Assembly: GCF_007164725.1 (NCBI RefSeq) | Contig: NZ_AP019697.1 | Location: 2,194,501-2,258,500, forward strand | Origin: Dialister hominis | GTDB taxonomy: Bacteria > Bacillota > Negativicutes > Veillonellales > Dialisteraceae | DNA: 64,000 bases | Reading direction: 5' to 3' | Shown here: in pieces, positions 8,424-17,046 of the stretch | Numbering within the stretch: the first letter of the stretch is position 1 | Layout of the letters: each line of letters starts with the position of its first letter | Translations under genes and position numbers: made by a program | The notes under the pieces: generated by a model | The model's input: only the letters and a program-made list of their open reading frames with translations | The model's database searches: none | Told to the model about the DNA's origin: nothing

Positions 8424-8855
8424 ATGAACAAAAAAGCAGAAAGCTTCTAGGAATACTTGGATAAGAGAAAACTCAAAGACTTCGCCGTCGAAGAAATTGC
8501 CAAAGATCCATTGGAAACCGCCGTATTCCGCTCGCACATGCAGCTTGAAAACGCAAGACTGCCAATCATCGTCATCCTTGACAAGAGCATCTACGGCATC
8601 GTCCGTCTCCTTGTCGCTCAGAGCGCCAAGAAGAAGAACAACGAAAAAGCACTCGAAGAGCTCATGAACAAGTTCAATAAACAGTATAAAGCATTCAAAT
8701 ACTACCTCGACGACGAAGGAAACCTCGTCCTCGATCTCAGCATCCTCTGCCCGGAAGAAAAAGTAAGCGGCCCGATGATTTATGCCCTCTTCCAGAGCGT
8801 CGAAGAACACCTCAAGACCGCCTATCCGCAGTGGATAAAAATCATCTGGAAGTAA
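8424..8855 (+). pseudogene. Small YbjN-like protein gene with in-frame amber codon
   Basis: The ATG at 8424 has agagggaa upstream and opens a frame MNKKAESF, then TAG at 8448-8450, then continues in the same frame as EYLDKRKLKDFAVEEI... to 8855 (143 codons before the terminal stop). The natural protein probably had Gln (CAG) at codon 9. The body has an alpha/beta pattern and ends in hydrophobic/aromatic IKIIWK, faintly like YbjN/T3SS-chaperone-fold proteins. A TTG at 8457 could give a 132-residue product but has only a weak ribosome site. Function unknown. Confidence 0.6.
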
Positions 8856-8922
8856 TTCATACCGGGGATAGTACAAAAGAAGGGCGGGGAGGGCCCGGAC
8901 TTTTGTGGAAATGGGAGGAACC

Positions 8923-9081
8923 ATGTTAGGGATTGCGGCAGGAATTCTCGTAGGTGCCGTTTCAGGCGTTGCCTTCTACTGCCTTCTGTGCAGGAACGCA
9001 GAGTATATCGACGCATTCGACGAAGACCTCGTCAGAGAAAGATTTATGGAAGATATGAATAACAAAACAAGAATGGAATGA
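8923..9081 (+). CDS. Small single-pass membrane protein, 52 residues
   Basis: Starts at ATG 8923 after gggagg. The sequence begins MLGIAAGILVGAVSGVAFYC, one glycine-rich membrane helix (about 3-22). A charged tail of about 30 residues with an acidic patch (YIDAFDEDLVRERF) follows and should face the cytoplasm. It lies 67 bp after the amber-interrupted gene and shares its terminator, so the two probably form an operon. Function unknown. Confidence 0.6.
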   Translation: MLGIAAGILVGAVSGVAFYCLLCRNAEYIDAFDEDLVRERFMEDMNNKTRME

Positions 9082-9140
9082 TTCCGGGGAAGGAAGAATT
9101 CCTGAAGAAACAGCGTTTCCGGGAAGAAACACTATTTCAA

Positions 9141-9170
9141 AAAAGCAGGCAGCGGGAACTGCCTGCTTTT
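9141..9170 (+). terminator. Rho-independent terminator
   Basis: A perfect 12-bp stem aaaagcaggcag/ctgcctgctttt with loop cgggaa. It closes the two-gene unit upstream. Confidence 0.9.
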
Positions 9171-9786
9171 CACATGGGAAAAATTAAGAGTATACATAAA
9201 ACAACTCGCCCGCTCGATATTCCAGAGTCCTGACTCTTGAGTGGAATCAGAGCAGCCCACCAATACTCGCCTTCCCAAATGGGGAAGGGAGTATGGTAGG
9301 GGATGGGGTACGAAAGGTCAAAAACAAATCAGATTTGAAACTTTTTCTTTATTCCTCTTGAGACCTGCCTCAGCGAGGAAGGATGTCACGGAGTGACAGA
9401 AAGGAGTGCAGTTCCTCGGACGAAGTCCGATTGTATGGTTTTGATTTTCCCCAAGGCGAAGCCTTGGTTTAAGGGTGTCAGAGCTCGCCCCGTAGGGGGA
9501 GCTGGCGCGCATGCGCCTGAAACATCATCTCCACGAGCAACGCGAGGTTTTACGGTTTTCTTAACCTGCCGCTCTCCGCCCATACGCTTTTATCTCATCT
9601 TCCACCTATCTCTTTTCCTCATGCTTATTGAGAAAAAGTAATAACTTATAGTTGTGAGTGAATTGTAATTTTAATAATTCTAAATATTTTGTTTCGCCAT
9701 GCCTATAAATTTCTATCCGATAATATCGAGTAAAATCCAGTATAAAGAAATATTTCGAATATGCCCATTTGTATTTATAAATCAAA
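9171..9786. repeat. Dispersed-repeat mosaic R5 and AT-rich leader
   Basis: No gene. About 9262-9590 is another repeat copy: cttcccaaatggggaaggg, then agtatggtaggggatggggtacgaaaggtc, then the ttgtatggtttt and tttaagggtgt modules. From 9600 to 9786 the sequence becomes very AT-rich and leads into the arsR-like promoter. Confidence 0.6.
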
Positions 9787-9818
9787 TATTGACAGATTAT
9801 AAATTCTCAATATATAAT
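9787..9818 (+). promoter_or_regulatory. Promoter with overlapping palindromic operator for the ArsR-type gene
   Basis: TTGACA at 9789-9794 and TATAAT at 9813-9818 with 18-bp spacing. The inverted repeat tattga (9787-9792)/tcaata (9807-9812) spans from the -35 box to the -10 box, which suits autorepression by the ArsR-type product. The expected transcription start falls at about the A of the ATG at 9825. Confidence 0.8.
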
Positions 9819-9824
9819 TAAGAC

Positions 9825-10139
9825 ATGAATGAATTAGAAATCTTCAAGGCTCTATCGAACCCTATACGGCTAAACATCATAAAGTGGCTGAAGGAACCGC
9901 AGAATAACTTTCCACCCCAGGGACTCCATGTGCCGGAGGGAGACCGTTTTGACAGAAGTGTCTGTGTTGGATCGATCTGCGAAAAGACTCAGATTTCCCA
10001 GTCGACCATCTCGCATTATCTTGATATGATGCAGAGAGCAGGTCTTTTGGAATCGCGCCGTTTCGGCAAGTGGACATACTACCGCCGCAACGAAAGGAAC
10101 ATCAGCCGATTGTCAGAGTTCATCCGTAACTCGTTATAA
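9825..10139 (+). CDS. ArsR-family winged-helix transcriptional repressor
   Basis: 104 residues. A winged HTH is visible: FKALSNPIRLNIIKWL at about 5-20 and QISQSTISHYLDMMQRAGLL as the recognition region, followed by a beta wing with RRFGKWTYYR. VCVGSIC before the recognition helix resembles the ELCVCDL metal or thiol-sensing site of ArsR proteins, so a metal, metalloid or redox signal is plausible. There is no ribosome site, and the -10 box lies 7 bases before the ATG, so translation is probably leaderless. A separate terminator follows, so it is monocistronic. Confidence 0.85.
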   Translation: MNELEIFKALSNPIRLNIIKWLKEPQNNFPPQGLHVPEGDRFDRSVCVGSICEKTQISQSTISHYLDMMQRAGLLESRRFGKWTYYRRNERNISRLSEFIRNSL

Positions 10140-10162
10140 CCGGTCATTATAAGGTATAATAA

Positions 10163-10192
10163 AGACGGCAGGGAATCCTGCCGTCTATTTTT
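10163..10192 (+). terminator. Terminator of the ArsR-type gene
   Basis: A 10-bp perfect stem agacggcagg/cctgccgtct with loop gaat, followed by attttt. Confidence 0.92.
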
Positions 10193-10198
10193 GGGTTT

Positions 10199-10222
10199 AT
10201 GTATCTAATAAACGAGATACAT
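10199..10222. promoter_or_regulatory. Palindromic operator candidate upstream of the flavin oxidoreductase
   Basis: A perfect 8-bp inverted repeat atgtatct (10199-10206) and agatacat (10215-10222) separated by 8 bp, 60 bp before the oxidoreductase start. The layout fits a dimeric repressor site. The regulator is unknown; the ArsR-type neighbour is a candidate, but its own putative site has a different sequence. Confidence 0.55.
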
Positions 10223-10281
10223 TTTGGAATATTTCATGTAAATTCTCATTTTGAAGGCAAAAGCCGGAAAGGACTGTTCAC

Positions 10282-11247
10282 ATGATTGAAAAACCATTTA
10301 TCCTCGCAGGAAAGAAACTCTCCACACGTCTCGTGTTCCCGCCGCTCGCGACCGAAAGCTCAGACGGCGGCAAGCCGAACGAAAAAATCACGCAGCACTA
10401 CTGCGCCATCGCAGCAAACCCGAACGTCGGCATGATCATCACTGAGCACAGCTACGTCGATCCACAGGGCAAAGCAGACCCGCACCAGATTTCCTTTGCC
10501 GACGACTCCGTCATCGACGCACAGAAAGCCATGGTGAAATCCATCCGCAACGTGCGCCCCGACATCTGCCTCCTCGCGCAGATCAATCACGCAGGCGCCA
10601 ATACACGCAAACTCTACACAGGCATGGATCTCGTCTCCGCCTCTGACATCAAATGGACCAGAGACCAGGCAAGAGCCCTCACCGTCGATGAAATCCACGA
10701 CCTGGAACAGAAATACATCGCAGCAGCCCTCCGCGTCCAGGAAGCCGGCTATGACGGCGTAGAAATCCACTGCGCACACGCTTACCTCCTGAACCAGTTC
10801 TACTCGCCGATCACCAACCACAGAGACGACGAATACGGACCGCAGACCATCACCAACCGCCTCCGCTTTACCCTCGAAATCATCCGAGGCATCAAAGCCA
10901 AAGCCAATAAGAACTTCATCGTCTCCGTACGCTTGGGAGGCTGCGACTACAAAGAAGGCGGCAGCACCATCGAAGACGCATGCGCAGCAGCCAAACTCCT
11001 CGAAAGAGAACACATCGACCTCCTGAACCTCTCCGGCGGCACCTGCCAGATCTTCAGACCGGGCCACGCAGAACCAGGCTTCTTCACCGACATGTCCGAA
11101 GCCGTCAAGAAATGCGTATTCACCCCGATCCTCGTAGCAGGCGGCATCACAACAAAGAAAGAAGCCGACCTCTTCCTCCGTGAAGGCAAAGCCGACCTCA
11201 TCGGCGTAGCCAGAGCACTCAACGCAGACCCGAAATGGGAAATGTAA
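10282..11247 (+). CDS. NADH:flavin oxidoreductase, Old Yellow Enzyme family (single-domain)
   Basis: A 321-residue FMN-binding TIM barrel that reduces activated alkenes with NAD(P)H. Visible signatures: LAQINHAGANTR, and the substrate-site stretch at about 161-186 (EIHCAHAYLLNQFYSP followed by N.RDDEYG) with H163 and H166. VAGGITTKKEAD and LIGVARALNADP form the C-terminal FMN-phosphate site. The FAD/4Fe-4S extension of dienoyl-CoA reductases is absent. ggaaagga precedes the ATG. Confidence 0.9.
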   Translation: MIEKPFILAGKKLSTRLVFPPLATESSDGGKPNEKITQHYCAIAANPNVGMIITEHSYVDPQGKADPHQISFADDSVIDAQKAMVKSIRNVRPDICLLAQINHAGANTRKLYTGMDLVSASDIKWTRDQARALTVDEIHDLEQKYIAAALRVQEAGYDGVEIHCAHAYLLNQFYSPITNHRDDEYGPQTITNRLRFTLEIIRGIKAKANKNFIVSVRLGGCDYKEGGSTIEDACAAAKLLEREHIDLLNLSGGTCQIFRPGHAEPGFFTDMSEAVKKCVFTPILVAGGITTKKEADLFLREGKADLIGVARALNADPKWEM

Positions 11248-11272
11248 AATAAGGAAACTAAATAAGACATTC

Positions 11273-11300
11273 AAAAAGGACCCCGAAAGAGGTCCTTTTT
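11273..11300. terminator. Bidirectional terminator between convergent genes
   Basis: aaaaaggacc (11273-11282) pairs perfectly with ggtccttttt (11291-11300). It sits between the oxidoreductase and the convergent cyclase pseudogene and serves both. Confidence 0.9.
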
Positions 11301-11302
11301 AG

Positions 11303-11874
11303 TTACATCGTCTCTGCAACTACCCTGCAGGGCAGTCCGGTCATGCCTTGGTAACGCATAGGGTACGTATTCATTATTACATCTTTATTTAGCAGTTCCC
11401 TCAAATTACACATGTTTTCAATGACGAAGACACCATGATCAGCACAGTACTGATCCTTGACAGGATGCTCGCGGCCGCGCCTGATCCCCGCAAAATCCAC
11501 GCCGATCAATGAAATATGAAGATCGACCAATTTCTCAATCAGACCAATTTCTCAATCAATTCATCAGACAGCTGCGGATGCTCCTTGAAATACCTTGCAC
11601 TTCCGTAGCCTTCCTCCTCAATGAATCCTGAGTAAAACATGACAAATGAATCCGCGGGAACTTTCTCCAGATCCACATCAAAGACACCGATATCCCTGTC
11701 TTTGATCCCGCTGACATCAAATACGATTCCTCTTCTCTGGGTATACTCTAAAGGAAATTCCTTATTCATTACATCAAAATGAGTTCCCAAATGTCCAGAT
11801 AAAGATTTCTTATCATGCCCCTGTGCATCCTGTACCATTTTAGGTGTGATTTCAAGCGTTACATCAATTTTCAT
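11303..11874 (-). pseudogene. Cyclase-family (kynurenine formamidase-like) gene broken by a 17-bp tandem duplication
   Basis: The N-terminal part (11539-11874) begins MKIDVTLEITPKM and contains the HxGTHxD metal motif (GHLGTHFDV). It runs to LSDELIEKLV and then hits a stop. The C-terminal part (to 11303) continues DLHISLIGVDFAG. The frame is broken by two adjacent copies of gaccaatttctcaatca (11525-11541, 11542-11558). Removing one copy rejoins the frames exactly as EKLVDLHIS. The start has ggggga upstream. The intact enzyme would be a metal-dependent amidohydrolase of about 184 residues. Confidence 0.9.
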
Positions 11875-12331
11875 TACGGTTTCCCCCTTTAGATCTTTGC
11901 TGGCTGCTAAATTTTACCAGCACCGATAAAAATCAAGATATGCCCTTAACCTTGCCATGGAAGATGTGAAATGAAAGCCATTTCTTTATTCTTTGTGTTA
12001 GATTAAAGTTCTAATATAAATATTATACAATAGCCTCGAGGTGCGAATTTGGAAAGGAGGTAAGATGCCTTTTGCAAACATATCAATCATTGAAAATGAT
12101 GGCGGTACTATTTTCCAATAAATAGTATACCAATGATGAGAATCAAACGGCTCTATTTTGCATATATTGAACGGTATGTATGAGTTTAAGTGCTAAATAA
12201 CCTAATATACGATACTTAAATAGCAAATAGCCATAATTAGTATATAATTCAACTTAATTGTGTGCTAAAATGTGTGAAGAATACGTAAGACGTTTGTAAA
12301 GGTAATATATATTTGGAAGGAGATGCGTGGA
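11875..12331. other. Divergent intergenic region with a possible 18-codon ORF
   Basis: AT-rich control region between the cyclase (minus) and the transporter operon (plus). An ATG at 12065 with a perfect aaaggagg opens MPFANISIIENDGGTIFQ and stops at 12121. Its start resembles a 4-oxalocrotonate tautomerase N-terminus (Pro-1) and may be a remnant or a leader peptide. A TATAAT at 12243-12248 is a candidate -10 box for the transporter. tgatgagaatca at 12134-12145 is a weak palindrome that could be a Fur-like half site. None is proven. Confidence 0.4.
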
Positions 12332-13381
12332 ATGAAGTGGAAGGCTATAGTTGCAGGTATGTTAGCAGGTGCAGCTCTGTTAATGGCAGGCTGCGGCGGC
12401 TCATCTTCTGGGGATGCAGCAAAATCGGCCAATGCGGCACAGAATTTCAAGGGTAAGAAACTGGTTATGTATGTTTCTTTCCATGAAGATACGGCAAAGG
12501 AACTGTCGGACGCATTCAAGAAGAAGACCGGTGCTGATGTAAGCTTTATCCGCCTGCCAACTGGTGAAGCATTAGCTCGTATTCAGGCTGAAAAGGATTC
12601 ACCGAAAGCGGATGTATGGCTGGGCGGCACAGCAGATGCTCACGCAAAGGCAGCTTCTGACGGACTTCTGTCAGCTTATAAGTCACCGAATGCGAAGATG
12701 ATTCTTCCGCAGTATCAGGATAAGGATGGATACTGGTATGGCACATACCTGGAAGCTCTGTCCGTCGGCTATAACGAAAAACGTTTCAAAGAAGAATTTG
12801 AACCAAAGGGCGTCAAGGCTCCTGAAACACTGGATGATCTTCTGAAACCGGAATTCAAGGGCGAAGTCATTATGCCAGATCCGAGAAAATCCGGAACAGG
12901 CAATACATTCATCAGCTCCGTTCTTCAGTCCATGGGCGAAGAAAAAGGCTGGACCTATTTGAAAGCACTGAAAGGCCAGGTAGCACAGTTCACTCCTTCC
13001 GGATTTACACCAGCACAGAAGACAGGTGCCGGAGAATACCTGATCTGCGTCAACTTTGTTTCTGACCAGAATCTGGTCAGCGCAAAGGGACAGAAGATCC
13101 ACAGCACGATTTACAATAATTCCGGCTGGACGGTCTGCCCTGTTGGCCTGATCAAAGGCGCTGCTGATGCTGATGTAGCTAAAGCATTTATCGACTTTGT
13201 ACTGACGAAAGAAGCTGGCGAAATCATGGTAAAATCCACCCATGGTATCGCATGCAACCCTGATGTAGCTCCGCCAGAAGGTATGAAGCCTCTGAAAGAG
13301 CTCCCACTCTTCAAGGAATATGACCTGATCAAGGCCGGTGCAGATAAGCAGAAGAATTGCGACGAATTCTTCGCAAATTAA
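12332..13381 (+). CDS. ABC transporter substrate-binding lipoprotein, Fe(III)-type
   Basis: A 349-residue lipoprotein: MKWKAIVAGMLAGAALLMAGC gives a signal peptide and lipobox with Cys21. The mature part is a class II periplasmic-binding fold of the FbpA/AfuA group (GADVSFIRLPTGEALARIQ, ADVWLGGTADAH, GTGNTFISS, FVLTKEAGEIM). The second ATG (12332) is preferred because ggaaggag lies 10 bases before it; the ATG at 12323 is too close. First gene of a binding protein-permease-ATPase operon. The substrate is likely ferric iron or a small chelate, although 2-aminoethylphosphonate and polyamine relatives exist. Confidence 0.85.
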   Translation: MKWKAIVAGMLAGAALLMAGCGGSSSGDAAKSANAAQNFKGKKLVMYVSFHEDTAKELSDAFKKKTGADVSFIRLPTGEALARIQAEKDSPKADVWLGGTADAHAKAASDGLLSAYKSPNAKMILPQYQDKDGYWYGTYLEALSVGYNEKRFKEEFEPKGVKAPETLDDLLKPEFKGEVIMPDPRKSGTGNTFISSVLQSMGEEKGWTYLKALKGQVAQFTPSGFTPAQKTGAGEYLICVNFVSDQNLVSAKGQKIHSTIYNNSGWTVCPVGLIKGAADADVAKAFIDFVLTKEAGEIMVKSTHGIACNPDVAPPEGMKPLKELPLFKEYDLIKAGADKQKNCDEFFAN

Positions 13382-13394
13382 ATTGGTTCAGATG

Positions 13395-13421
13395 ATGCCT
13401 CTGCCTTTCTGGCGGAGGCAT
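13395..13421 (+). terminator. Attenuating hairpin between binding protein and permease genes
   Basis: atgcctctgcc pairs with ggcggaggcat (11 bp, loop tttct) and is followed by a T-rich stretch. It probably makes the binding-protein message more abundant than the downstream genes. Confidence 0.7.
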
Positions 13422-13465
13422 TATTGTTCTACAATAGATTTCTTAAATCATTGTAAGGAGTCACT

Positions 13466-15127
13466 ATGAGCGAAAAAGATATAGGGCATGAACATACAGG
13501 AGGAATGGCGGAATTCAAGGCCCTCTTAAGGGAGCCGCCGCTCCTTATCAGCATATCCGTTGTATTTTTGCTGTTTGCTGTTTTTATCATTTATCCATTT
13601 GTGAAAATACTGCTGGTCCCGGACGGAAGTGATTGGATCCGTGCGCTGACGGAAGAAGAATTTGTCCTTGCCTTCGCGCATACGCTGTATTCTTCCTTCG
13701 TGGCAACATTCAGTGCCATCATCCTCGGGTTTCTCTTTGCATACGGCATCCATTATACGGATATGCCATGCAAGCGGTTCTTTCAGGTAGTGGCTCTCCT
13801 TCCTACGATGGCGCCGTCTGTCGTGACGGGCCTTGCCTTTATCATGCTTTTCGGCAGGCGCGGATTTATCACCTGGAACCTCCTTCATCTGAAGGTAGAC
13901 CTGTACGGCCCATTCGGCCTGTGGGTGGCGCAGACTGTTGCATTCTTCCCTCTGGCCTATATCACGATTTCAGGGGTGCTTAAGAGCATCAGCCCGAATC
14001 TTGAACTGGCTGCACAGAACCTGGGGGCAAGAGGCTGGTATCTTTTCAGGACTGTCACATTGAGGCTGGCAACCCCGGGCATTGCCAGTGCATTTCTTCT
14101 GGTAGCCATCAACTCTCTGGCAGACTTCGGCAACCCGATGCTCGTCGGAGGAAATTATCAGGTACTGGCGACAGAAGCCTATACACAGGTCACAGGAGCC
14201 TGGGATCTTCCCATGGGCGCCACGCTTTCTGTTTTCCTTGTCATTCCGACACTGATCGTATTCTTCATCCAGAGGTACTATCTGGAAAAGAATTCTTACG
14301 TAACCGTTACGGGGAAACCTGTCGCAGGGCTGATCCGCGTCACCACGGGGCCGCTTGCAAAATGGCTTCTCTTTGCATTCTCCATGCTGCTCAGCCTCGG
14401 GATCTTAATGATCATCGGAGTCGTATTCCTCTTTGCCTTTACCGTTGCATTCGGGTATGACTACACGTTTACGCTCGAATATTTCAAGGAAGGCGTCATC
14501 CACTCCCATGTCATGATCAATTCCTGGGTGGCTTCCATATCGACAGCTGCCATAACGACAGTTCTGGGCATTGCGCTTGCCTTTCTTACCATCCGCAAGA
14601 AATTCCCCGGAAGAACGATCATGGATTTCCTTGCCATGCTTCCGGTATCCCTTCCAGGTACATTCATCGGCCTGGCATTGATCCTTGCCTTTAACGACGG
14701 ACCGCTGGCCATGACGGGTACGCTCGGCATCATTATCCTCGGTATGGCCCTTCGACAGCTTCCTGTCGGATACAGGCAGGCGGTAGCAGGGCTGAAGCAG
14801 ATCGAGGGCTCGCTGGAAGAAGCATCGACCAACCTGGGCGCGAACAGTTTCACCACATTCCGCAAAATCGTCCTTCCTATGCTAAAAAATTCCTTATCCG
14901 TCAGTTTCGTTTATGCTTTCATGCGATCCATGAATACGCTGTCAACTGTTATTTTCCTGGTTTCCCCGGAATGGAACCTGGCATCCATCAATATCATGAG
15001 TCTGGCAAATCAGGGATTCCTTCCTACAGCGAGCGCCACGGCAGTAGGGATTATGCTTGTCATTTATGCAACTTTTGGTATCGTGAAGCTCATCTTAAGA
15101 GATAAAATCAATATCTTTGATCTGTAA
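13466..15127 (+). CDS. Fused two-domain ABC permease, Fe(III)-type (FbpB-like)
   Basis: A 553-residue inner-membrane permease made of two BPD_transp_1 halves with about 12 membrane helices in total. Each half carries the EAA coupling loop: LAAQNLGARGWYLFRTVTL at about 181-199 and LEEASTNLGANSFTTFRKIV at about 450-470. Fusion of two halves is normal for the FbpB/ThiP/PotB-like iron group. aaggag precedes the ATG. It follows the binding-protein gene and precedes the ATPase by 18 bp. Confidence 0.9.
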   Translation: MSEKDIGHEHTGGMAEFKALLREPPLLISISVVFLLFAVFIIYPFVKILLVPDGSDWIRALTEEEFVLAFAHTLYSSFVATFSAIILGFLFAYGIHYTDMPCKRFFQVVALLPTMAPSVVTGLAFIMLFGRRGFITWNLLHLKVDLYGPFGLWVAQTVAFFPLAYITISGVLKSISPNLELAAQNLGARGWYLFRTVTLRLATPGIASAFLLVAINSLADFGNPMLVGGNYQVLATEAYTQVTGAWDLPMGATLSVFLVIPTLIVFFIQRYYLEKNSYVTVTGKPVAGLIRVTTGPLAKWLLFAFSMLLSLGILMIIGVVFLFAFTVAFGYDYTFTLEYFKEGVIHSHVMINSWVASISTAAITTVLGIALAFLTIRKKFPGRTIMDFLAMLPVSLPGTFIGLALILAFNDGPLAMTGTLGIIILGMALRQLPVGYRQAVAGLKQIEGSLEEASTNLGANSFTTFRKIVLPMLKNSLSVSFVYAFMRSMNTLSTVIFLVSPEWNLASINIMSLANQGFLPTASATAVGIMLVIYATFGIVKLILRDKINIFDL

Positions 15128-15145
15128 AGAAAGCGGGAATAAAGT

Positions 15146-16198
15146 ATGGCAGACTATGTATTGCAGTTAAAGAATATCAATAAATATTTCGGGAAAAGCC
15201 ATGTGATCAAGAATGTCAATCTGTCCTTTGAAAGAGGCCATTTCATTACCTTTCTGGGACCATCCGGCTGTGGCAAGACGACACTCCTCCGCATGATTGC
15301 AGGATTTTATGAACCCGATGAAGGGGAAATCCTCCTGAACGGAAAGAACGTCGAAAGGATTCCCCCTTATGGAAGAAATACATCCATGGTATTCCAGGAA
15401 TATGCGCTCTTCCCTCATATGAACGTTTTTGACAACGTATCTTACGGGCTGAAAGTCAAAAAGGTTCCCAAAGATAAAATGACCAAGCGCGTGGAAGATG
15501 CACTGGAACTCATGCAGCTCAAAGGGATGAAAAAACGTTTCCCGAACCAGATGTCCGGCGGCCAGCAGCAGCGTGTCGCTGTCGCAAGAGCACTTGTCAT
15601 GAAACCGGACGTCCTTCTTCTCGATGAACCGCTTTCCAATCTGGATGCGAAGCTCCGCGAAAGCGTCCGTGTCGAATTAAGAACCATCCAGCAGAAAATG
15701 GGACTCTCCGTTATTTACGTAACACATGACCAGTCAGAAGCCCTTTCCATGTCGGATGCCGTCGTCGTACTGAAAGACGGCGAAGTCCATCAGGTCGGCA
15801 CGCCGCAGGAAATCTATTTCGAACCGAAGACACAGTTCGTCGCTGATTTCATCGGCACAACCAATCTCATTTCCGTAGAAGGAAAAGGGAATAACGACGT
15901 GGCTTATGGAAATACCGTATTCCATTCCACCAATCCCGTCACCCCGGGTGCCAGGTACGTCGCATCCGTCCGTCCGGAAAGCATAAAGATCTCCCTGGAA
16001 AAAGCGGAGGGGAAGGTCAATATCAAGACCTCTATCGTAAACCGCATGTTCCTGGGCGAAAAAGTGCGCTACTTCGTCAAGGATGAATTGGACAAGGAAT
16101 GGATTGTAGACATGTTCGATCCAGGGAAAACGCTTCTCAGCGGTGACGCCTATGTCACGTTCAAAGCGGAAAAAGCATGGGTGATTGAAGACAAATAA
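15146..16198 (+). CDS. ABC transporter ATPase, Fe(III)/polyamine/sulfate type
   Basis: 350 residues. Walker A GPSGCGKT 38-45, Q-loop Q84, signature SGGQQ 137-141, Walker B VLLLDE about 156-161, H-loop in YVTHDQSEALSM. A C-terminal TOBE-type regulatory region (about 240-350) is present, as in FbpC/PotA. It supplies energy to the fused permease upstream. gcggga is a weak ribosome site, so translational coupling is likely. Confidence 0.92.
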   Translation: MADYVLQLKNINKYFGKSHVIKNVNLSFERGHFITFLGPSGCGKTTLLRMIAGFYEPDEGEILLNGKNVERIPPYGRNTSMVFQEYALFPHMNVFDNVSYGLKVKKVPKDKMTKRVEDALELMQLKGMKKRFPNQMSGGQQQRVAVARALVMKPDVLLLDEPLSNLDAKLRESVRVELRTIQQKMGLSVIYVTHDQSEALSMSDAVVVLKDGEVHQVGTPQEIYFEPKTQFVADFIGTTNLISVEGKGNNDVAYGNTVFHSTNPVTPGARYVASVRPESIKISLEKAEGKVNIKTSIVNRMFLGEKVRYFVKDELDKEWIVDMFDPGKTLLSGDAYVTFKAEKAWVIEDK

Positions 16199-16231
16199 GC
16201 TTCAACAGACCTTGGGAAAGGAGCTGCCTGG

Positions 16232-16927
16232 ATGTTAGAAGAACTGAAAGAAGAAGTGCTGGAGGCAAATCTGGAACTTCCCCGTCATCATGTCGTGCTT
16301 TATACATGGGGGAACGCGAGCGGAATCGACAGGGAAAGAAACCTCATCGTCATCAAACCGTCCGGCGTACCGTATGAATACCTGAAAGCTTCCGATATGG
16401 TCGTCGTGAACCTTGAAGGCGAAGTGGTGGAAGGAAATCTGAGACCATCCTCAGATACCAGGACCCACATTGAACTGTACAAGAACTTCCCGGAAATCGG
16501 CGGAGTCGTCCACACCCATTCCATTCACGCCGCAGCCTTCGCACAGGCCGGAAGGCCGATCATCCCTATTGGCACGACCCATGCAGACTATTTCTACGGA
16601 CCCGTTCCCTGTACCAGACCCCTCACGAAAGAAGAAGTGGAAGACGACTACGAAAGAAATACGGGAAAAGTGATCGCTGAAACCTTCCGTGATCTCAAGA
16701 TTGATCCTAAATCCACGCCCGGCGTACTCGTCAGAAACCATGGCCCGTTCACATGGGGGAAAGATGTTAAAGAAGCTGCATACCATGCAGTCGTCCTGGA
16801 AACAGTCGCAGAAATGGCCCTCAAGACATTCCTTCTCTCGCCGGATGCAAGGATACAGAACTACATCCTGGAAAAACACTACGAAAGAAAACACGGACCC
16901 CATGCCTACTATGGGCAAGTGAAATAA
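16232..16927 (+). CDS. araD: L-ribulose-5-phosphate 4-epimerase
   Basis: A 231-residue class II aldolase/epimerase that would convert L-ribulose-5-phosphate to D-xylulose-5-phosphate (pentose or ascorbate catabolism). Visible: GNASGID near residue 27, [28 protein letters not shown], zinc ligands in VVHTHSIHA, and the RNHGPFTWG segment supplying a further histidine. ggaaaggag precedes the ATG. It lies 33 bp after the ABC ATPase and may be co-transcribed with it, although no pathway partner (AraA/AraB) is nearby. Confidence 0.9.
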   Translation: MLEELKEEVLEANLELPRHHVVLYTWGNASGIDRERNLIVIKPSGVPYEYLKASDMVVVNLEGEVVEGNLRPSSDTRTHIELYKNFPEIGGVVHTHSIHAAAFAQAGRPIIPIGTTHADYFYGPVPCTRPLTKEEVEDDYERNTGKVIAETFRDLKIDPKSTPGVLVRNHGPFTWGKDVKEAAYHAVVLETVAEMALKTFLLSPDARIQNYILEKHYERKHGPHAYYGQVK

Positions 16928-16932
16928 TTTAA

Positions 16933-16959
16933 AAAAGAGTGGCGCGATGCCACTCTTTT
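16933..16959 (+). terminator. Terminator of araD/ABC operon
   Basis: An aaaagagtggc/gccactctttt stem with loop gcgat and flanking A and T runs. Confidence 0.9.
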
Positions 16960-17046
16960 ACTATGCATGAAAGGCCCGAGGCTCTTGGATATTCTCATTT
17001 TCCCATCACACTCCATGGTATAATGGGAGGAGCAAAGGAGCTTGTT

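Noticed and set aside
12134-12145. Fur box controlling the iron-type transporter
   Set aside because: tgatgagaatca is only a weak partial match and lies about 100 bp upstream of the likely promoter. It is noted in the intergenic entry but not called.
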